From NCBI GenBank assembly GCA_018873245.2, contig JAEMBT020000154.1:1-64000 (forward strand): a DNA stretch of 64,000 bases, read 5' to 3'. The stretch comes from Archegozetes longisetosus. Taxonomy: Eukaryota; Arthropoda; Arachnida; Sarcoptiformes; Trhypochthoniidae. The notes beneath the pieces are model-generated. The model had not been told where the DNA came from. It saw only the letters and a program-made list of their open reading frames with translations, and searched no databases. Shown here in pieces: positions 37,501 to 50,067 of this stretch (positions are counted from its first letter, which is position 1; the number at the start of each line of letters is the position of its first letter). The position numbers and the translations under genes are program-made.

Positions 37501-39711
37501 CGGTCAAAATAAGATCACTAATTCATTGATAGTAGACTCTCTATGGCTGCACACTATTTTGTACTCATATCTCTCGAGAGGTTATGGTAGCTTTTTCGGG
37601 TCGCTAAAAGTAATCACTGACTAATTTTTTAAGGGAATAAAAATTACAATTTTTGGATCGTTTTACTTGACCGATAACAGGATAATACTAAGTTTACATT
37701 AAACCAATGCTCAAGGAGTGTCTAAATCTTCTCGAAATTATATGAATTTTCACTCAATTATAAACCCTGTAGATATTCATCGGGGAATAGAAATGCATTG
37801 CTGGAGTGTAATACTTTATGAGTTCGCATTATTCAAGTAATGGCTTAATTTTTGTTTAGCTGAATCAGACAATCCAATAAATAAATTTAAGGATGTATAG
37901 CCCTAAATGATTCATCAATCCTATGATATAATGTGAGATTTCACAAACTCTGTAAGTTCATGTTTAGAGAGTAAAGGAAAAATACCGTTTAAGTCATCAT
38001 CTATCTCGTCAGTTATTGCATTGAAACCGTATGAAGCACGACCTCCGAAGTCGATGTGATCTATTTTGACTCCCTGTTAATTCAATAGTGATTTAAGATG
38101 TTCAATCTATATATTCGTTTTAGGCGGTTGATTTTTCACTTACTGTATCGACAACATAAACGGTGGAACCGTTGCCTGCTCTCAAATCATAGTTATAGTA
38201 GTAAGTACTGTCTTCAAAGCTTAACTTATTACGCGTTGATGTTCGCGCTAAACCCCACGGAGAGCCAGTTTGTGTAATGAATTCGTCAGCTGTAACGATT
38301 TGATCACTTTCGATGAACTCGACCTTTAGATTCAAATAAAAGCCTAATTATAATTAGCTTAACATAGATACATTAAGATCGTGCTAGCTCTAGATAGATT
38401 AGCGCACTAGTTCTATTATCATTTACAACATATTCTTTTTCTATTTAATTACTACTACACATAAGTGCTCATATATTGGGTCATATACTTATAACGAGTA
38501 TAGTGAGGGTATGCGATAAACTTCTATAAGATCAAAATTTGATACCCATTCCATTCCAAGCTTGATATGAATGATACCCGACTTATCAGACTAAGCATTA
38601 TTAAGGTAGTACAGTATATTAAATTTAGTAAGCTTAAGTAGGTAGGGGGGATGACACGCAAGGAGAGCTTTAGAGTTGGGACAGCTACCAAATTTTGACC
38701 AAGCTAAAGTGTTTCTTATACTTCCTTTGTACCATTAAAAGATTAGTACAAAGTTTCATATTTCTATCTCTTGTATATCTATATTTTAAGATGACATATG
38801 AAAAAATAGATCTTCAATAATAGACAAGTAAGATAGATACGCCTACTTTATCAATACTTTTACATGGAATAAGTAGAGCTTTTATAATAATCTATCGTTA
38901 TTCTACCTCTATCATAGTCATTTTTAAAGATTTTAGAAACACTACTGTTAAGTCCAAATTGATCTTTTCTTCAAAGTACTGATCTTATTCAGAAATAATC
39001 CTAGCCTGCATAAACTTTTGGTATTTTTTCAAATCTCATGAGGATCATCAACATTTTTTAAATGCTAATATAAAGCTATTTCAATGGAACGTTGTTTCCC
39101 TTTTATAACTGCAACATTACCCAAGATGTTATGATTAGGGTTAAACACATTCTTCTTTCTAGTAAACTGGTGTTGCATTTCTCTTTATCAGATAAAACTA
39201 GTTAATAGTTCATGATAGTATTAGATAATAGAGAAAAAGAACATTTGCTTATGAAAAATAGATTACATAAGTTTCGTGCACTCGACACTTGGGGTCCTTT
39301 TCCAGGTCTAACGTTCGGTTGGAATAGCTTTATTTATACTCTCCGCAGATTCGAATGTAAAAAACCTCCAATAGACTCTCAGCATTATTGGTCACTTATA
39401 AACTTTTAAATATGGTTGAAAATACGAACCTCAGGTATTGAGTTGAGTATTTGCAATTGATTTTCGTCCAATTGAGCTGAAAAGCCATTCACAGCGGTGT
39501 CGTATATGAATCCAACATTCTCTTTCAATGGCATCAAAACTCCATCGTTTCTTCGCAATGAATGGCTATTTACAAAACCTCTCGATTCTATACCATCCTT
39601 CAATTTAATTAAATACCGACCGGGAATCACACTCTCGTCAGAGAAATGGCGTATTTCAGCAGATAATATGCTAATCAACGAAACAGTTGTACAAAATAAT
39701 AAGGCTTTCAT
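34537..39711 (-). CDS. Proteinase K-type subtilisin (S8/I9), copy C, mirror of B
   Basis: Exons on the minus strand, in transcript order: 39711-39430, 38323-38144, 38073-37986, 36580-36469, 36383-36341, 36269-36192, 36086-36019, 35064-34961, 34886-34537. The frame and every splice site are intact. The exon 1, 2 and 9 translations I could compare match copy B exactly, so the two genes would make the same 434-residue pre-proenzyme. It points towards copy B across the spacer, giving convergent transcription. Its promoter was copied with it (39783-39849). If the palindrome is real, the protease dose is doubled. If it is an assembly artefact, this gene does not exist separately. Confidence 0.85.
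35449..35587. repeat. Foldback MITE in intron 7 of copy C
   Basis: Mirror of 18841-18979. Its presence in both arms dates the insertion before the inverted duplication. Confidence 0.75.
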
Positions 39712-39782
39712 TTCGATCATTAAACGAAAATTTTACTAGTGCTATACGACTCTAAAGAATGATTTTTTTACTTCAAAGAGGT

Positions 39783-39849
39783 TATTTTTATACTCAATTT
39801 TGTCATTTCTGCTATATAAAAATTTATTACCGATGAAGATAGCGTTAAC
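39783..39849 (-). promoter_or_regulatory. Core promoter of protease copy C
   Basis: TATAAAAATA (complement of 39783-39792) and the upstream TATCTTCATCGG block (to 39849) mirror the copy B promoter without visible change. Confidence 0.6.
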
Positions 39850-40035
39850 TACTCATTTAGTAATAAATTCTGAAATAAATTAAAAAAAAGTTATAATTAT
39901 ATTTTTTTATGTCCAAAGCTATAACCTGTGGTGGGGTTGAGGGAGATTTAGCCCTTTAGATATCCTTAAATTGTGGAACTCGGATTCTTAGAGACTATGG
40001 CAGAAATATAAGACTGCTTTCTAAAAGATAAAATA

Positions 40036-41040
40036 CACTCAAACCTCCATAATCTGACACAATATTTTGCTATCACCATGTGATATTTATGTAGGTTGTC
40101 GGTTTGTAGAAAAATCTCTTTAATTCGACATGTCGGAATAAAGAGGTATAATTTTAAGTGCGTTGATAATAAAATCAATTATTATTATTTAGAAACTTAG
40201 AAATAACTAAAAGACCTCTCAATTAGAGTATAAACTTGAAAACCCGAAACCGAGCAGACCCGTACGAAACCGAAACCGAAAAAGGTTCGGGTCGGGTCGA
40301 AAACTTTCGGTTTCGGTTTGGGTCGGTTTCTTAAATTTTGAAACGGGTCTGTAAGGATTGGTTTAAAAATAATTATTGCAAATAAGTATTGGTCTTCAAA
40401 GTCTATTCAAATGCAAGTAAAATAGTGACTTATGAAACTGTAATATAATATCTATTTTACAAACGCATTGCAAACGAATGAGTAATACATTCTGTATTTC
40501 TTTGTGTACTTAATGCGACACAAATGATCAAAATGAGTGAATCGGATGCAGAAGAATGTGATTTAAGTGAAAAAAAAGTGGTCAAACCAAAAGACAAAAA
40601 TCTTTTTACTTTAAAAATTACTCTTTCTTTAATACGGTTTCGGTTCGGGTCGTTTCCTGAAAATACCTATAAGTTTATACTCTACTCTCAATTAAAAAAA
40701 TTCATTCAAAGTGGCTTGTCAGGCTTTACATTTTTTCTTAACAGTAGCTTCTAATGTGTCTTTTATACTTCCAACGTTTTGAATCAGCTCAGGATGCTTT
40801 GGTTGAGAAAATATGGATAATTTATTTATCATCAGAAATGATTTATTCGAACCAAAGAAACACATCTCGAGTGTATTAAATAGGCACCTCAGTGTCGAAT
40901 TGTAGAGGTTCTAATGAATAGGAGATAACTATTGAAGGAAAAGACTATTGTCGGATTACGGAGTATGGAGGTGTCGAATTGAAGAGGTTTTTATAATACA
41001 AACTTCTATGTAAGAATTTTTGGAAATAAGATAAAGTCGA
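40036..41040. mobile_element. Truncated pogo-like MITE with nested hAT element (40224-40684)
   Basis: Mirror of the left-arm composite. Here the pogo-like MITE lacks its last 51 bp because the arm ends at 41040. The nested hAT element keeps both 8-bp duplications (complement of ATTGAGAG at 40216-40223 and 40685-40692). Confidence 0.75.
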
Positions 41041-41512
41041 GTTTAGTTTAAATGTTAACTCAAATTTTGAGAATAAAAATCAACACTTGACTCACTACTG
41101 ATAATTATAATTGATATTTATTGACTCAGATGTTGTGAATAAGTTATATAATAAAAGATACAATTGTAACAAACATTAGAATCTAGTCAGGAAACAAGAT
41201 AACAATATTCTGTGGGCTTCAGGAGTTATTGACATGACTTTATTGAATTTACTAATTAATTATAAACGGGTGCGATAATTAAGATTTTACGTTTTGCTGA
41301 AGCATGCTTTTGAACTTTAATGAACTTTACTGACTCAGAAAGTGCATCAAATCATTTGATTATCAGTGATCATTGGTCGTTCACTACTTTAAAATTAAAT
41401 GATTCATATTTTAAGTTTAATAGTAACTCAATGAATGAGCAAGCCATTAAAAGTTTGCTCTTCACGCATCAGTTTGGGATTAACAAAAGTAGAACTATTT
41501 GATGGTAGCTGT
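41041..41512 (+). repeat. Fragment of the fossil repeat at the palindrome's outer right junction
   Basis: Collinear with 22886-23350 inside the left arm, from GTTTAAATGTTAACTC to the ACTATTTGATGGTAGCTGTAC end motif, with scattered differences. It begins exactly where arm homology stops, so this family marks the junction. Confidence 0.7.
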
Positions 41513-42868
41513 ACTAAGTCTTATTTATTTTTCAAATCAAATTATGATTTACAACAGGTTAAACTTCGAAGTCAAATGAGAGCCAACTCCGAGTTATACA
41601 AAAATCTATTCAAACAATTAATGATTGTAGATTAATTCAATCAATTAATCTCAGCTACGAAATCGATGACTGTTTTGAGACTCAGTCAATGAGTATTTAG
41701 TTTTCGCTAAGCAATTACTACAAGAGTGGAAGAAAGAGTTAATAGAAGAAAAAAGTATTTAGATTTACTTAAACAAAAATGCTTGCGTTCAAAAGGCACA
41801 TCGATATATCGCTTCTAAACAACTAGCATCCAGATAACTGCAATAAACAATAAGAAATTTGATTGAAAAAGTAAGCACATAATCAAAGTCAAAAATAAGA
41901 AAATCAGTAGAAATGGAAGTTCAGACCAGATTGATATGCATCTCAAGTGATGCTCCATATTGTCTACACAATTAAATCATAAATCAGGTTAAACTTGTCT
42001 AACTTGAACACAGTTCAATTTCTTTCAAAAACGATAAAAGTAAGCCTTCATTCTCTGTGGATTTATTTAGTCTATTTTTAAAATGACTGCATATGAAAGT
42101 TAGAAAGATTTGACTGTAATTGTTTTGTCATGTAATTACAATATCGCTCATACCGTTTCCTTATCATTAATGGAGAAACAACAGAGCATCATACCCACAA
42201 CTATCGATAAGACTAACATCCAGAGAATCAGCATTTTTTGATTATCCTAAACACATGCGTAAAAACAAAATAAAACTAGGTATTAGCAAAAGACAGATTA
42301 AATATTTAGATTTGAATTGATTTGTTGATCCATTAATAACTATACGACACGAAGTATCACAACAAATATTACGGATGCGATGACATACAGGTCAGAAAAC
42401 AACAGCAATAATATACTTAAGATAACTAAGACTAAAGGATGAGAACAGCAACAAATTAGCATTAGAAAAACAATTAGTATCATCAAATACAAAGCATTCC
42501 ATTTGTGAAGGAGCGTAAAGGACAAAAATGGTTTAATTCAAGCATTTGCCTACTAAATGTTAGAATAGATTTACGTTGATTAATAAGTTGATCAAACTTA
42601 AATTTGAATTTTGGTCTGACCACCTCATTGAAACAAGCCAATTATCGGAACTAATCTCAAGTTTTAATACATTTGACTGAAGTTACTGAATAACATGTTA
42701 CTGTAATGAATAGAAAAATGAATTTAGAAATTTATTTGTTTCAAGTTGAACGAGCATCAAACTTGATCTGAGTACTTAAAATTATTCCGATTCTCGATGC
42801 GATTCTATGAATATTTCAGAGTAAATGTAGAAAACTGGTTTCCACTACACTGCTTACAACATAAAATA
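41513..42868. other. No gene or element recognised
   Basis: AT-rich DNA without convincing coding runs, element ends or repeats visible by eye. Short frames on both strands lack support. Confidence 0.4.
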
Positions 42869-43562
42869 CAGGGTGACAATAAATGGACGCTCCTAAAATA
42901 AAGTTTTATTTCTCGAAAACTACAAAAGCTATAAACAAAATTTCAACAGCAGATTGAACTACATCTGCTGGAGTTTATGTGATGATAAAATTAGAAACTT
43001 AAGCTACAACTACGGGAATTTATATGATATGCTCAATGTAGTACCATTTCTTGTAGTTATGTGACGCAGCCGAACGACGAGATTTTTGATAAATTCATCG
43101 ATTCGGACTCATGAGAAGAAGCATGGTTCATGCAAAATAGTGTGAGACTTCATCGAACAAGAGACGTGTTTGAGCTTCTCAACGAGTATTTCGATGCTAG
43201 AGTTATTGTCCTGGATATCAATAATGTATACGGAAAACGAATTAATTGGCCTTTTTATTCGCTAGATCTGAACCCTTGCGACTTCTTGTGAAGCTGTCTT
43301 AAAGATAAAGTCTATGTAAAAAATCCGAAAACCTTCGAGGAGCTCATGTATTCCATCTAGAATTAAATTGAAAAGATCTCCGATTTGGCTCTAGAAGTTG
43401 TTATCCACAATTTCATCTACCGGCTGCGTCACGTGATTACAAGTAGTGGCACTCACATTGAGCATGTCATATAAATTCTCGCAGTTGTAGTTTAAGTTTC
43501 TAGCTTTTGTAGTTTTGAGAAAAGAAACTTTATTTTGGGAGCCTCCATTTGTTGTCACTCTG
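42869..43562 (+). mobile_element. Mariner-like element, decayed and internally deleted
   Basis: Inverted ends of about 60 bp, starting CAGGGTGACAATAAATGGA on the left with the complement ending TTTGTTGTCACTCTG on the right, flanked by TA. The interior (about 43122-43470, +) encodes the C-terminal half of a Tc1/mariner-type transposase: AWFMQNSVRLHRTRDVF, then INWPFYSLDLNPCDFL, then LRHVITSSGTHIEHV. The block NPCDFL contains the third catalytic Asp. The first visible Asp-containing motif (WFMQDGAPPHR in relatives) has Asn here instead of Asp. Several stops interrupt it and the N-terminal half is missing. Confidence 0.85.
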
Positions 43563-44619
43563 TACATCTTATGTATACGAGTCTTATCATAGAAGAAATC
43601 ATGATTTAAATCTTTTAGGCTGATTACAGTTCAGATCTGATCTTTAGTTTTGAATTATTGCGATCAATCATGATATTCATGAATCTTAAAAATATAAAAG
43701 GATTTGAGGATTCGATCACTTTAGATAATCATCTAAAAACAAATTAGATCTTGTTTTTGAAATATCTCTCGAGTAATAATTATGCAAAGTTTGTCATTTG
43801 AATTAGCAAAATAATTCAACGTAAATTAATATTTGACTGATCAAAATTTTCAACGCCCAATTTCTGGAAGAACTCGGATATCTTTTAACATTAGTATCTA
43901 TAAATGTTTCAAAATCATTTTCGATGAAAATTTTCAACTAATTCTGTTTGATTATTTTACTGATTGAATCAGTTTTTAAGAGTTAGAGTATTTCAGCGAT
44001 ATAACGTAAAACCAACTGATCTGATGATCGATCGTTAATTGCAATCAATGATCTTTAGTCGATTTTCGTCTCAGTTCTGCCACTAATAAAGAAATCTTCT
44101 GACTACTATCACTAAATTGATAACACTTTTGAACTAATATCCTAATCTTGTTGAAGAGTGAATTAGTTTTACTGACTGATCGAAACAAACTAGTTTCAAA
44201 GTGATTTGGTCTCACATCAACATTTTTAGTATTAATTTGGTTTTTGTGAATCAAACTCTAATAACAAGATCTGATAACTTGAATGCAACAAATCGTCGTT
44301 CTGGAATTATACAATCTTATCTCAAAAAAATGATGAAAAAAGTTTTGAGAAAAACGTATTTGAAGTTTGAAACATAAAATAAACCAAACTACAAAATTTT
44401 CGAATAATCTCAATATATCAAATAAGAGGTAAATATGTTCCCTCGAAAATTAATTTATCAAAATTCTATGTATTTCGTGTAAACATAAGGATTTATTTAG
44501 AGAATTGAATAAGTATTTTGGCTTTAACTTTAATTTTCTTAAAAATTTTGAGGATATACTGCACTGTCACTAAAATTACAAAACTTCCACGATATTGTAG
44601 CAAAATTTTTTCTGGAAGA
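43563..44619. other. No gene or element recognised
   Basis: AT-rich sequence without supported features. Small minus-strand frames near 44045-44254 look like chance. Confidence 0.4.
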
Positions 44620-45315
44620 TTAAAATTTGAATAAAATACAAATAATTTTGTATTTTTCATGAAAAATTTTATCTGAAAAAATATCAGTCAAATAATTGGC
44701 TAAAAAATCTTTTATACAGAAATTTAAACTAATACTGAGCAAATGAACATATTTCTGAAATTGTTTGCAAATATTTTGTAAATAAGACTTTTCTTCGTTT
44801 GGACACCAATTGACTATTGAATTTGTCTTTTTCTTCTCTTCGGAGATAAAAATTTTCTTTCTATTAATTTTAGGCCCAGGAAAGTCTATTTTGTGAATAT
44901 TTACATTGGCTTTTGAACTTCTTTTATAACTTCTTGTGTTTACTTTCATGAAGTTTGAATCAGGAGATGGTCGAAATTCAACCTCAAATAGATTTTATGT
45001 AATTTTCAATTGAAATATTTTTGTGAACGGAATCGATTTATAGTTGAATAATTTAGCACAAGTTTGATAACCTTTAAAATCTTTTTTAAGTTTAATAACA
45101 GTCAAAGGATTTTTCCTTTTAGCGTTTTTAATGAGGTCACAAACTTTTTCTAATGAAAAAGCTTCTTTGTTTTTGAAACTCTTTTCAGTCAAACTATGAA
45201 TATTGTCTACTTCTTGTGCGCATTCATGACCGGGAACGGAAAATTCCAGTATAATTTCTTTCAAGTTAAGATAATTTTTCATTAAATGGGTTAAGGCTCT
45301 GATAAGTCTGATCAT
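44620..45315 (-). pseudogene. Relic of a multi-copy uncharacterised arthropod protein family
   Basis: Two collinear open stretches on the minus strand (45315-44995 and 44949-44620) read as one protein with at least one interruption. The first has LEFSVPGHECAQEVDNI followed by KVCDLIKNAKRKNPLTVIKL. By memory this pattern resembles the C-terminal part of a repetitive arthropod protein family that carries a motif like PGHSF..D.DF and then ISKEKKKDL (here ISEEKKKTNSIV). That family is often transposon-linked. The assignment is by eye only. The upstream end runs into the dispersed repeat at 45298. Confidence 0.4.
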
Positions 45316-46079
45316 GAATTGAGAATTACTTTACTTTTGAGAAATCTCATAAATAGGATAAAAATTTGAAGTTCAGTAAACTAAGATCAATCATTGCCTT
45401 ATTAATTGTAGGCCACGACCATAACACAGAGCGTAATATTAAGAGAAAACTATTAACAAATGATATTAAGATCTAAACTACCTCTAATTTGACCAAAAAT
45501 TCATTTTTTAGAATGTGGTCTCATAGTTTGATATAACTTTATGAGCCGTATTCTGAGTTCTTTTCTAAGCTCGATCTCGACTCAAGTTAGACTTGGTGCC
45601 ATTGAAATTTGTATTTTCAAGTCTAACTTAAGTTAAGATCGAGCTTAAGACAGAACTCAGAATACGACTCTATATCTGACATAATCACATGAATAGCTTA
45701 CGTGTTTGTAACCCCTTTGCAAAGTTATTCAAGATAGTTAAATAGTAATTGAGTTTAATTGAAAACTGATTACTTTGAAAACATTTGAACTTTAATCTAA
45801 GAAAATTAGTTGTTATGAACTTTTGTGTATAATCAATTAGTGCACTTACTCTATAGTGTATTCCGTAGATCCTAATTTATGTTGAAAAGTTTTGATTGTT
45901 GGCAGCGCGTGCCTTACATAAAACGTAAATTAGGGACAACTACTTTCAAGCTTTCTATTATAAATTTCTATTCAGAACTTGAAGACTACTGTTCCTGACC
46001 TATATTTAATGCAACGCACGTACTACCAGTGATGCACAACTTTTACATACGGAACACACTATAGCTAGTGTTTAAATCA
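45298..46079 (+). repeat. Dispersed repeat, copy 1, with embedded 128-bp palindrome
   Basis: Collinear with 55096-55822 at roughly 95% identity, from TCTGATAAGTCTGATCATG to AGTGTTTAAATCA. This copy has about 40 extra bases near 45990. Both hold a near-perfect hairpin (here 45543-45670) with arms GAGCCGTATTCTGAGTTCT and AGAACTCAGAATACGACTC, typical of a palindromic MITE. Confidence 0.8.
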
Positions 46080-46567
46080 ACATTTAAACTTTAAATAATC
46101 TTAAACCAAATCGTTTTAGCACACCAAATCATAATCGCCAAAACTTAAGCGATGATCAGTTGAACTTTCAATCAATTTCTGTGAATCAACTGAAATAATT
46201 TGAGTAATGTACATGAGTAAAATAAACAAATAAAATATTTTAACGAATATGAAAATCTTTGTAAAATATATTTGACAGTTTTCGCACTTAATCTTGTTAT
46301 TTGATTATCTCGAGCAAAGTGAAAAATCTCAATAGAAATTAAGGTTAAATAAGTTTTCTCTGAAAATGGCCTATATTTTTTCCGTTGAATAAGCTTGATC
46401 TTAACTAATCCTAAAACAATAACTATTTCTTAGGATTCAAGCAATAAAAGACAAAAGCTGAGTGAATTTGAATAGTATCTGTTTGATAGCACTTCACATC
46501 ACTATTAGCGATCGCTATTCCACCTCCAATTATGATAACACGTATGCAGTTCATGTTCTTATACTAG

Positions 46568-47640
46568 GCATGGCTTCACACTGAAACTATCGGCAAATTA
46601 GGATTTCTTGAGTATATTCCCAATGCTCTGAGCCGTTACTGCGTACATCATGGTATGAAAACTAATCTGTTTTAAACTCGATACCGAAATCTTAATTTAA
46701 TTCAATCGATTTCTCTCCACTCGTCACGCTCTTAACCAGAACTAATGAATTCCCGAAACAGATCTTATATTGATAAGAACTATGCCGCTTATCTTATCAT
46801 TTTTGATCAACTTTTCGGTACTTATGTTGATGAAAATGCGAAAGCAGTCTATGGTATCACCACAAGGGTAAGAAGATACAACATGATACACCAATAGGCT
46901 TATTATTATACCCTAATTAATAGAAAAATGAAAAAGTCAGATAAATTGTGATGAGAATCACATAGGTTATTGGTTATATTTGTGCGTAAATGATTGAAGT
47001 GTTTAAAGATTTTCTAAAAGTTAATTTTAAACTGTTTTAATGTCAATTAAAAGGTCTAGGTTAGAGACCTGGTTAGACACCTGGCAATCCTAGGCTTGGC
47101 TTTAAGTGTGGACAGATGTCGATTACGAAGAAGTGCTTCGAACAGAGCTGCCTCTATGGCAAGTCACCTATACTTCGCTCAACCGCGTTATCACTCTGAC
47201 CGGATTCTACCTGTTCACTAATCACTCGGAAGTGGTGAGTAATTCAATCTATTAAAACTAAATAATTCAGAGTTTATTAGATTACTACTAAAATACAATC
47301 ATAAAATATATGAACAATAAATTTCATATATTATGAAAATATTAATTGATAGCATTCTTGGAAATAACTAATTTCTAGTAGTTATCTATAGTTTAAATTT
47401 TCGAAAAAAACTATTCGGAGGAATGTCTTACATTATAATCACATTCACGGCAATCGCTGCTATTTATGATACGATTTAATATGTTTGATATCTTTTATTA
47501 CAATTTGTTAGTAGTTCAATCGTTAAGCCTTTCGCAGTTTCGATCGAATACTTGCGTTGTATTTTATATTATCCTTTAAAGCTATTCGTAATTTCGTGGA
47601 ATAAACATTCAGCAGATTTTAACATTTATATGAAAACTTT
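46568..47640 (+). pseudogene. Alkylglycerol monooxygenase-like gene, 3' part only
   Basis: AGMO (TMEM195) is a tetrahydrobiopterin-dependent ER membrane enzyme of the fatty acid hydroxylase superfamily that cleaves ether lipids. A spliceable exon at 46568-46652 reads AWLHTETIGKLGFLEYI then SRYCVHH. A second, 46740-46867, reads YIDKNYAAYLIIFDQLFGTY and ends ITTR before GTAAGA. Their junction phases agree. Later coding-like pieces lie near 47107-47234 (LPLWQVTYTSLNRVI), 47400-47470 (LFGGMSYIIITFTAIAAIYD) and 47515-47640 (KPFAVSIEYLRCILYY). In relatives the metal-binding motif is HRVHH. Here the first His is replaced (YCVHH). The 5' half with the other His motifs is not in the window, and the later exon phases do not join cleanly. 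A pseudogene or truncated copy is likely. Confidence 0.5.
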
Positions 47641-47749
47641 CTTCACTTTTCCAAATATCATTATCATTGATAATGTTCACTATATTATGCTGGTATTATG
47701 CGATCTCTGTTGTCGTTTAGCTATTGATTTCATTACTTAATATAAGTCG

Positions 47750-49907
47750 AAATTTGGTCATCCAATAATAATAGTTTGAAACAAGACATGATCGTATTAG
47801 CAGTTAAGAATTCGATGCCTTCTAAGTATGCAATTTTAATGAAAAATCTGATATCGATATCGATGTTAGTCTTATTGAGTGTTATGCTTCTTATATGCTG
47901 TTGGATTTGATGTTTAAATCCGCATATGATGTAGCAGTGATGTAAGTGTTTTACAAGTAATTTGTGACAAAAAATTGTCTAACGCTGTCTCAGAGGAACC
48001 AATGTAAATATGAATCTGAATGTGAATGAATATGAACAGTTGATAAGGGATATACAAAATATATCTTTTTAATTAATGTTATAATCAATTTTTCACTTTT
48101 GCTGAGGAAGCAAGAACAATGAGATACACTACAAGAAGTATGGTATTATGATATATCTGCCCTGATCGGTGGTATGGTATTTACAGATGATATATCTAAT
48201 TCAGTAAATATGGATTAATTACTTCATGTAATAAAGAAGTATACAGGAGAATCTTGAGCAGAATATTAGTTTGCAATTACAAAAATCAAGGAAATAGTTA
48301 GGCTCATGATGTGCATTGAGATATTTAAAGCGATGTTCAAACTAACAAGCACCTCCTCAACTCTCAAGAACCGATTTTGATAAAATTCGGTACATATATT
48401 GAGGGCCCTAAACACAAACATAATAGTAACTTTTCCCCAATAGAAAAAATATCATCTTAAAAAAGTTTTATTGGTATGGCTAATACACTATACAATACAA
48501 CTTTCCAGGAAGAATAGAAACAACAATGAATAAAAAACCAATTAATGGAAAAAATCTTCTACATATTGACTTCAGTAGATTCATGGGAAGAATTATATAA
48601 AATACCTGGAGCCTTATTGAATACAAGATAACTTATAAGAAATTCTAGTGTAATTTTAATTGAATTTTATAGAATTTTTAGTGGTGTAGCATACAAGTAT
48701 ATAGAAATTTCTAAAATTTACTATGAATTTTTATGATTTGCTATACATTTCTAGAATATTCTATTGCTTTCAGACTTTTAAAGAATTTCTTGAAAATTCA
48801 TAAACTATATGTAAAATAATATTTTCTGAAGAAACTATATTATCAAGAAATATAGTTTCCTCTATTTACCATTAATATACAATCCAAGAAATAATTAGTG
48901 CTAATGGAAAATTATTATCTCTAAATTATTTATGTTTACAAGAGATCGAAGGACAGTTTGGACCACGTGAAGGCGTTAGTCGAAGAATTGCCTCTCTCTA
49001 ACGCTTAGAAAATTAAAAGGACTTAAGAAAAGTCAAAGAAAAAGTGTAAGCTTTTAGGTCAGAAATTGAATCATTATTAAGTCTGTTCGGGACTCTTATC
49101 TTTGAACTCTATCATAATTAAAACGTTTGTCTAAAATATTGATTTTCATAACCTGAAGCGAAACAAATTATTTTGATATTCATGAACTTGAAAATTACTT
49201 AAATGAATTAAGAAAGTTTTGCCGATTTCACGGGAAGAACTTTTAGATATTCAAAATCTTTTGAAACACATACTTAAATCTGATTCTTAATTTTACAAAA
49301 CTTAATATTCTTTGGAAAAGCACCTATTTCTAAAACACAAAATTTCTTTCGCGATATTTTTGAAAAATCTGAAAGAGCAAAATCTGTGAAAAAAGAAAAT
49401 CAAATAAAAGAAATTAAGCAAATCGTCAGATTAATGATCTTTAACTTATGTAAATATCGAATGAAATGAATTACAGAGATTTTGTATGGATTAATACTTC
49501 ATTTTTTATGTTCTAAAAATAAAATTTATGTTAAATGTGAAATTTTTTGATTTAACTCATAATAAGTAAATTAAGTCAACTTTTTGAAACAGGATTTTAT
49601 CAATGAATCATTAGTTTAAAAGATATTTTGATAGGTTTTAATGTTGAAATGAAGGATATATTACTAATGATCTCGTTATTTATCGGAAGGAAGATTGCAA
49701 ATAAGTTAAGCCCTTTAACGACCCTTGCAGAGGAGCAGAAGCTATTCTCCGAATAAAGCCTTCACGCGCTGAAGAAAATCTGCTTCAAGACCGAATGTAT
49801 ATGTTACTTGTAGCAATTCAGAAAATTAAAAAAACCGCTTCTAAAGGAATGGTACAGTGAGGTTTTTTATCCTAATGTTCATTCTAAATCCTTATTATTT
49901 CTTATTA
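47750..49907. other. No gene recognised; contains one fossil-repeat fragment
   Basis: AT-rich DNA. Only the fragment at 48150-48340 is explained. The rest shows no coding run or element ends that I can defend. Confidence 0.4.
48150..48340 (+). repeat. Fragment of the fossil element family
   Basis: Matches 28485-28690 in the same orientation at roughly 75% identity, sharing TATTATGATATATCTGCC and GGAGAATCTTGAG. It shows that the family was multi-copy long before the palindrome formed. Confidence 0.6.
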
Positions 49908-50067
49908 TTACCCTACATCTTTTATGAAGGGTTAATAAACTTATACTATTAACCTTTAAGTGACTAATATTTTCGTTTTTTATTTAGTTCAATTATTTAG
50001 AATATGTTAACCTTCTAACTGGTTAATTTGTAGGACAATTCTAGTGAGCTGACATGATAAAAATGAG
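49908..50067 (+). promoter_or_regulatory. Orphan peptide-gene promoter (lost third copy, P3)
   Basis: These 160 bases are the inverted match of 60907-61066, with only two differences seen. They include about 30 bp of the piggyBac-like MITE end with its TTAA, the AACCTTTAAGTGACTAAT motif and the ATGATAAAAATGAG TATA region that lead into P2. At 50068 the match stops just before the transcribed part, and hAT transposase sequence begins. A third peptide gene was therefore duplicated here and then lost. Confidence 0.75.

Larger units (their letters stand above)
28294..41040 (-). repeat. Right arm of the large inverted duplication (palindrome 1)
   Basis: Mirror of 13386-26132. At the outer end it stops inside the pogo-like MITE, and the next base (41041) starts a fragment of the fossil repeat. 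At the inner end it abuts the foldback element 27972-28294. The arms have equal length and almost no divergence, which means a very recent duplication, ongoing gene conversion, or an assembly artefact. Confidence 0.95.
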
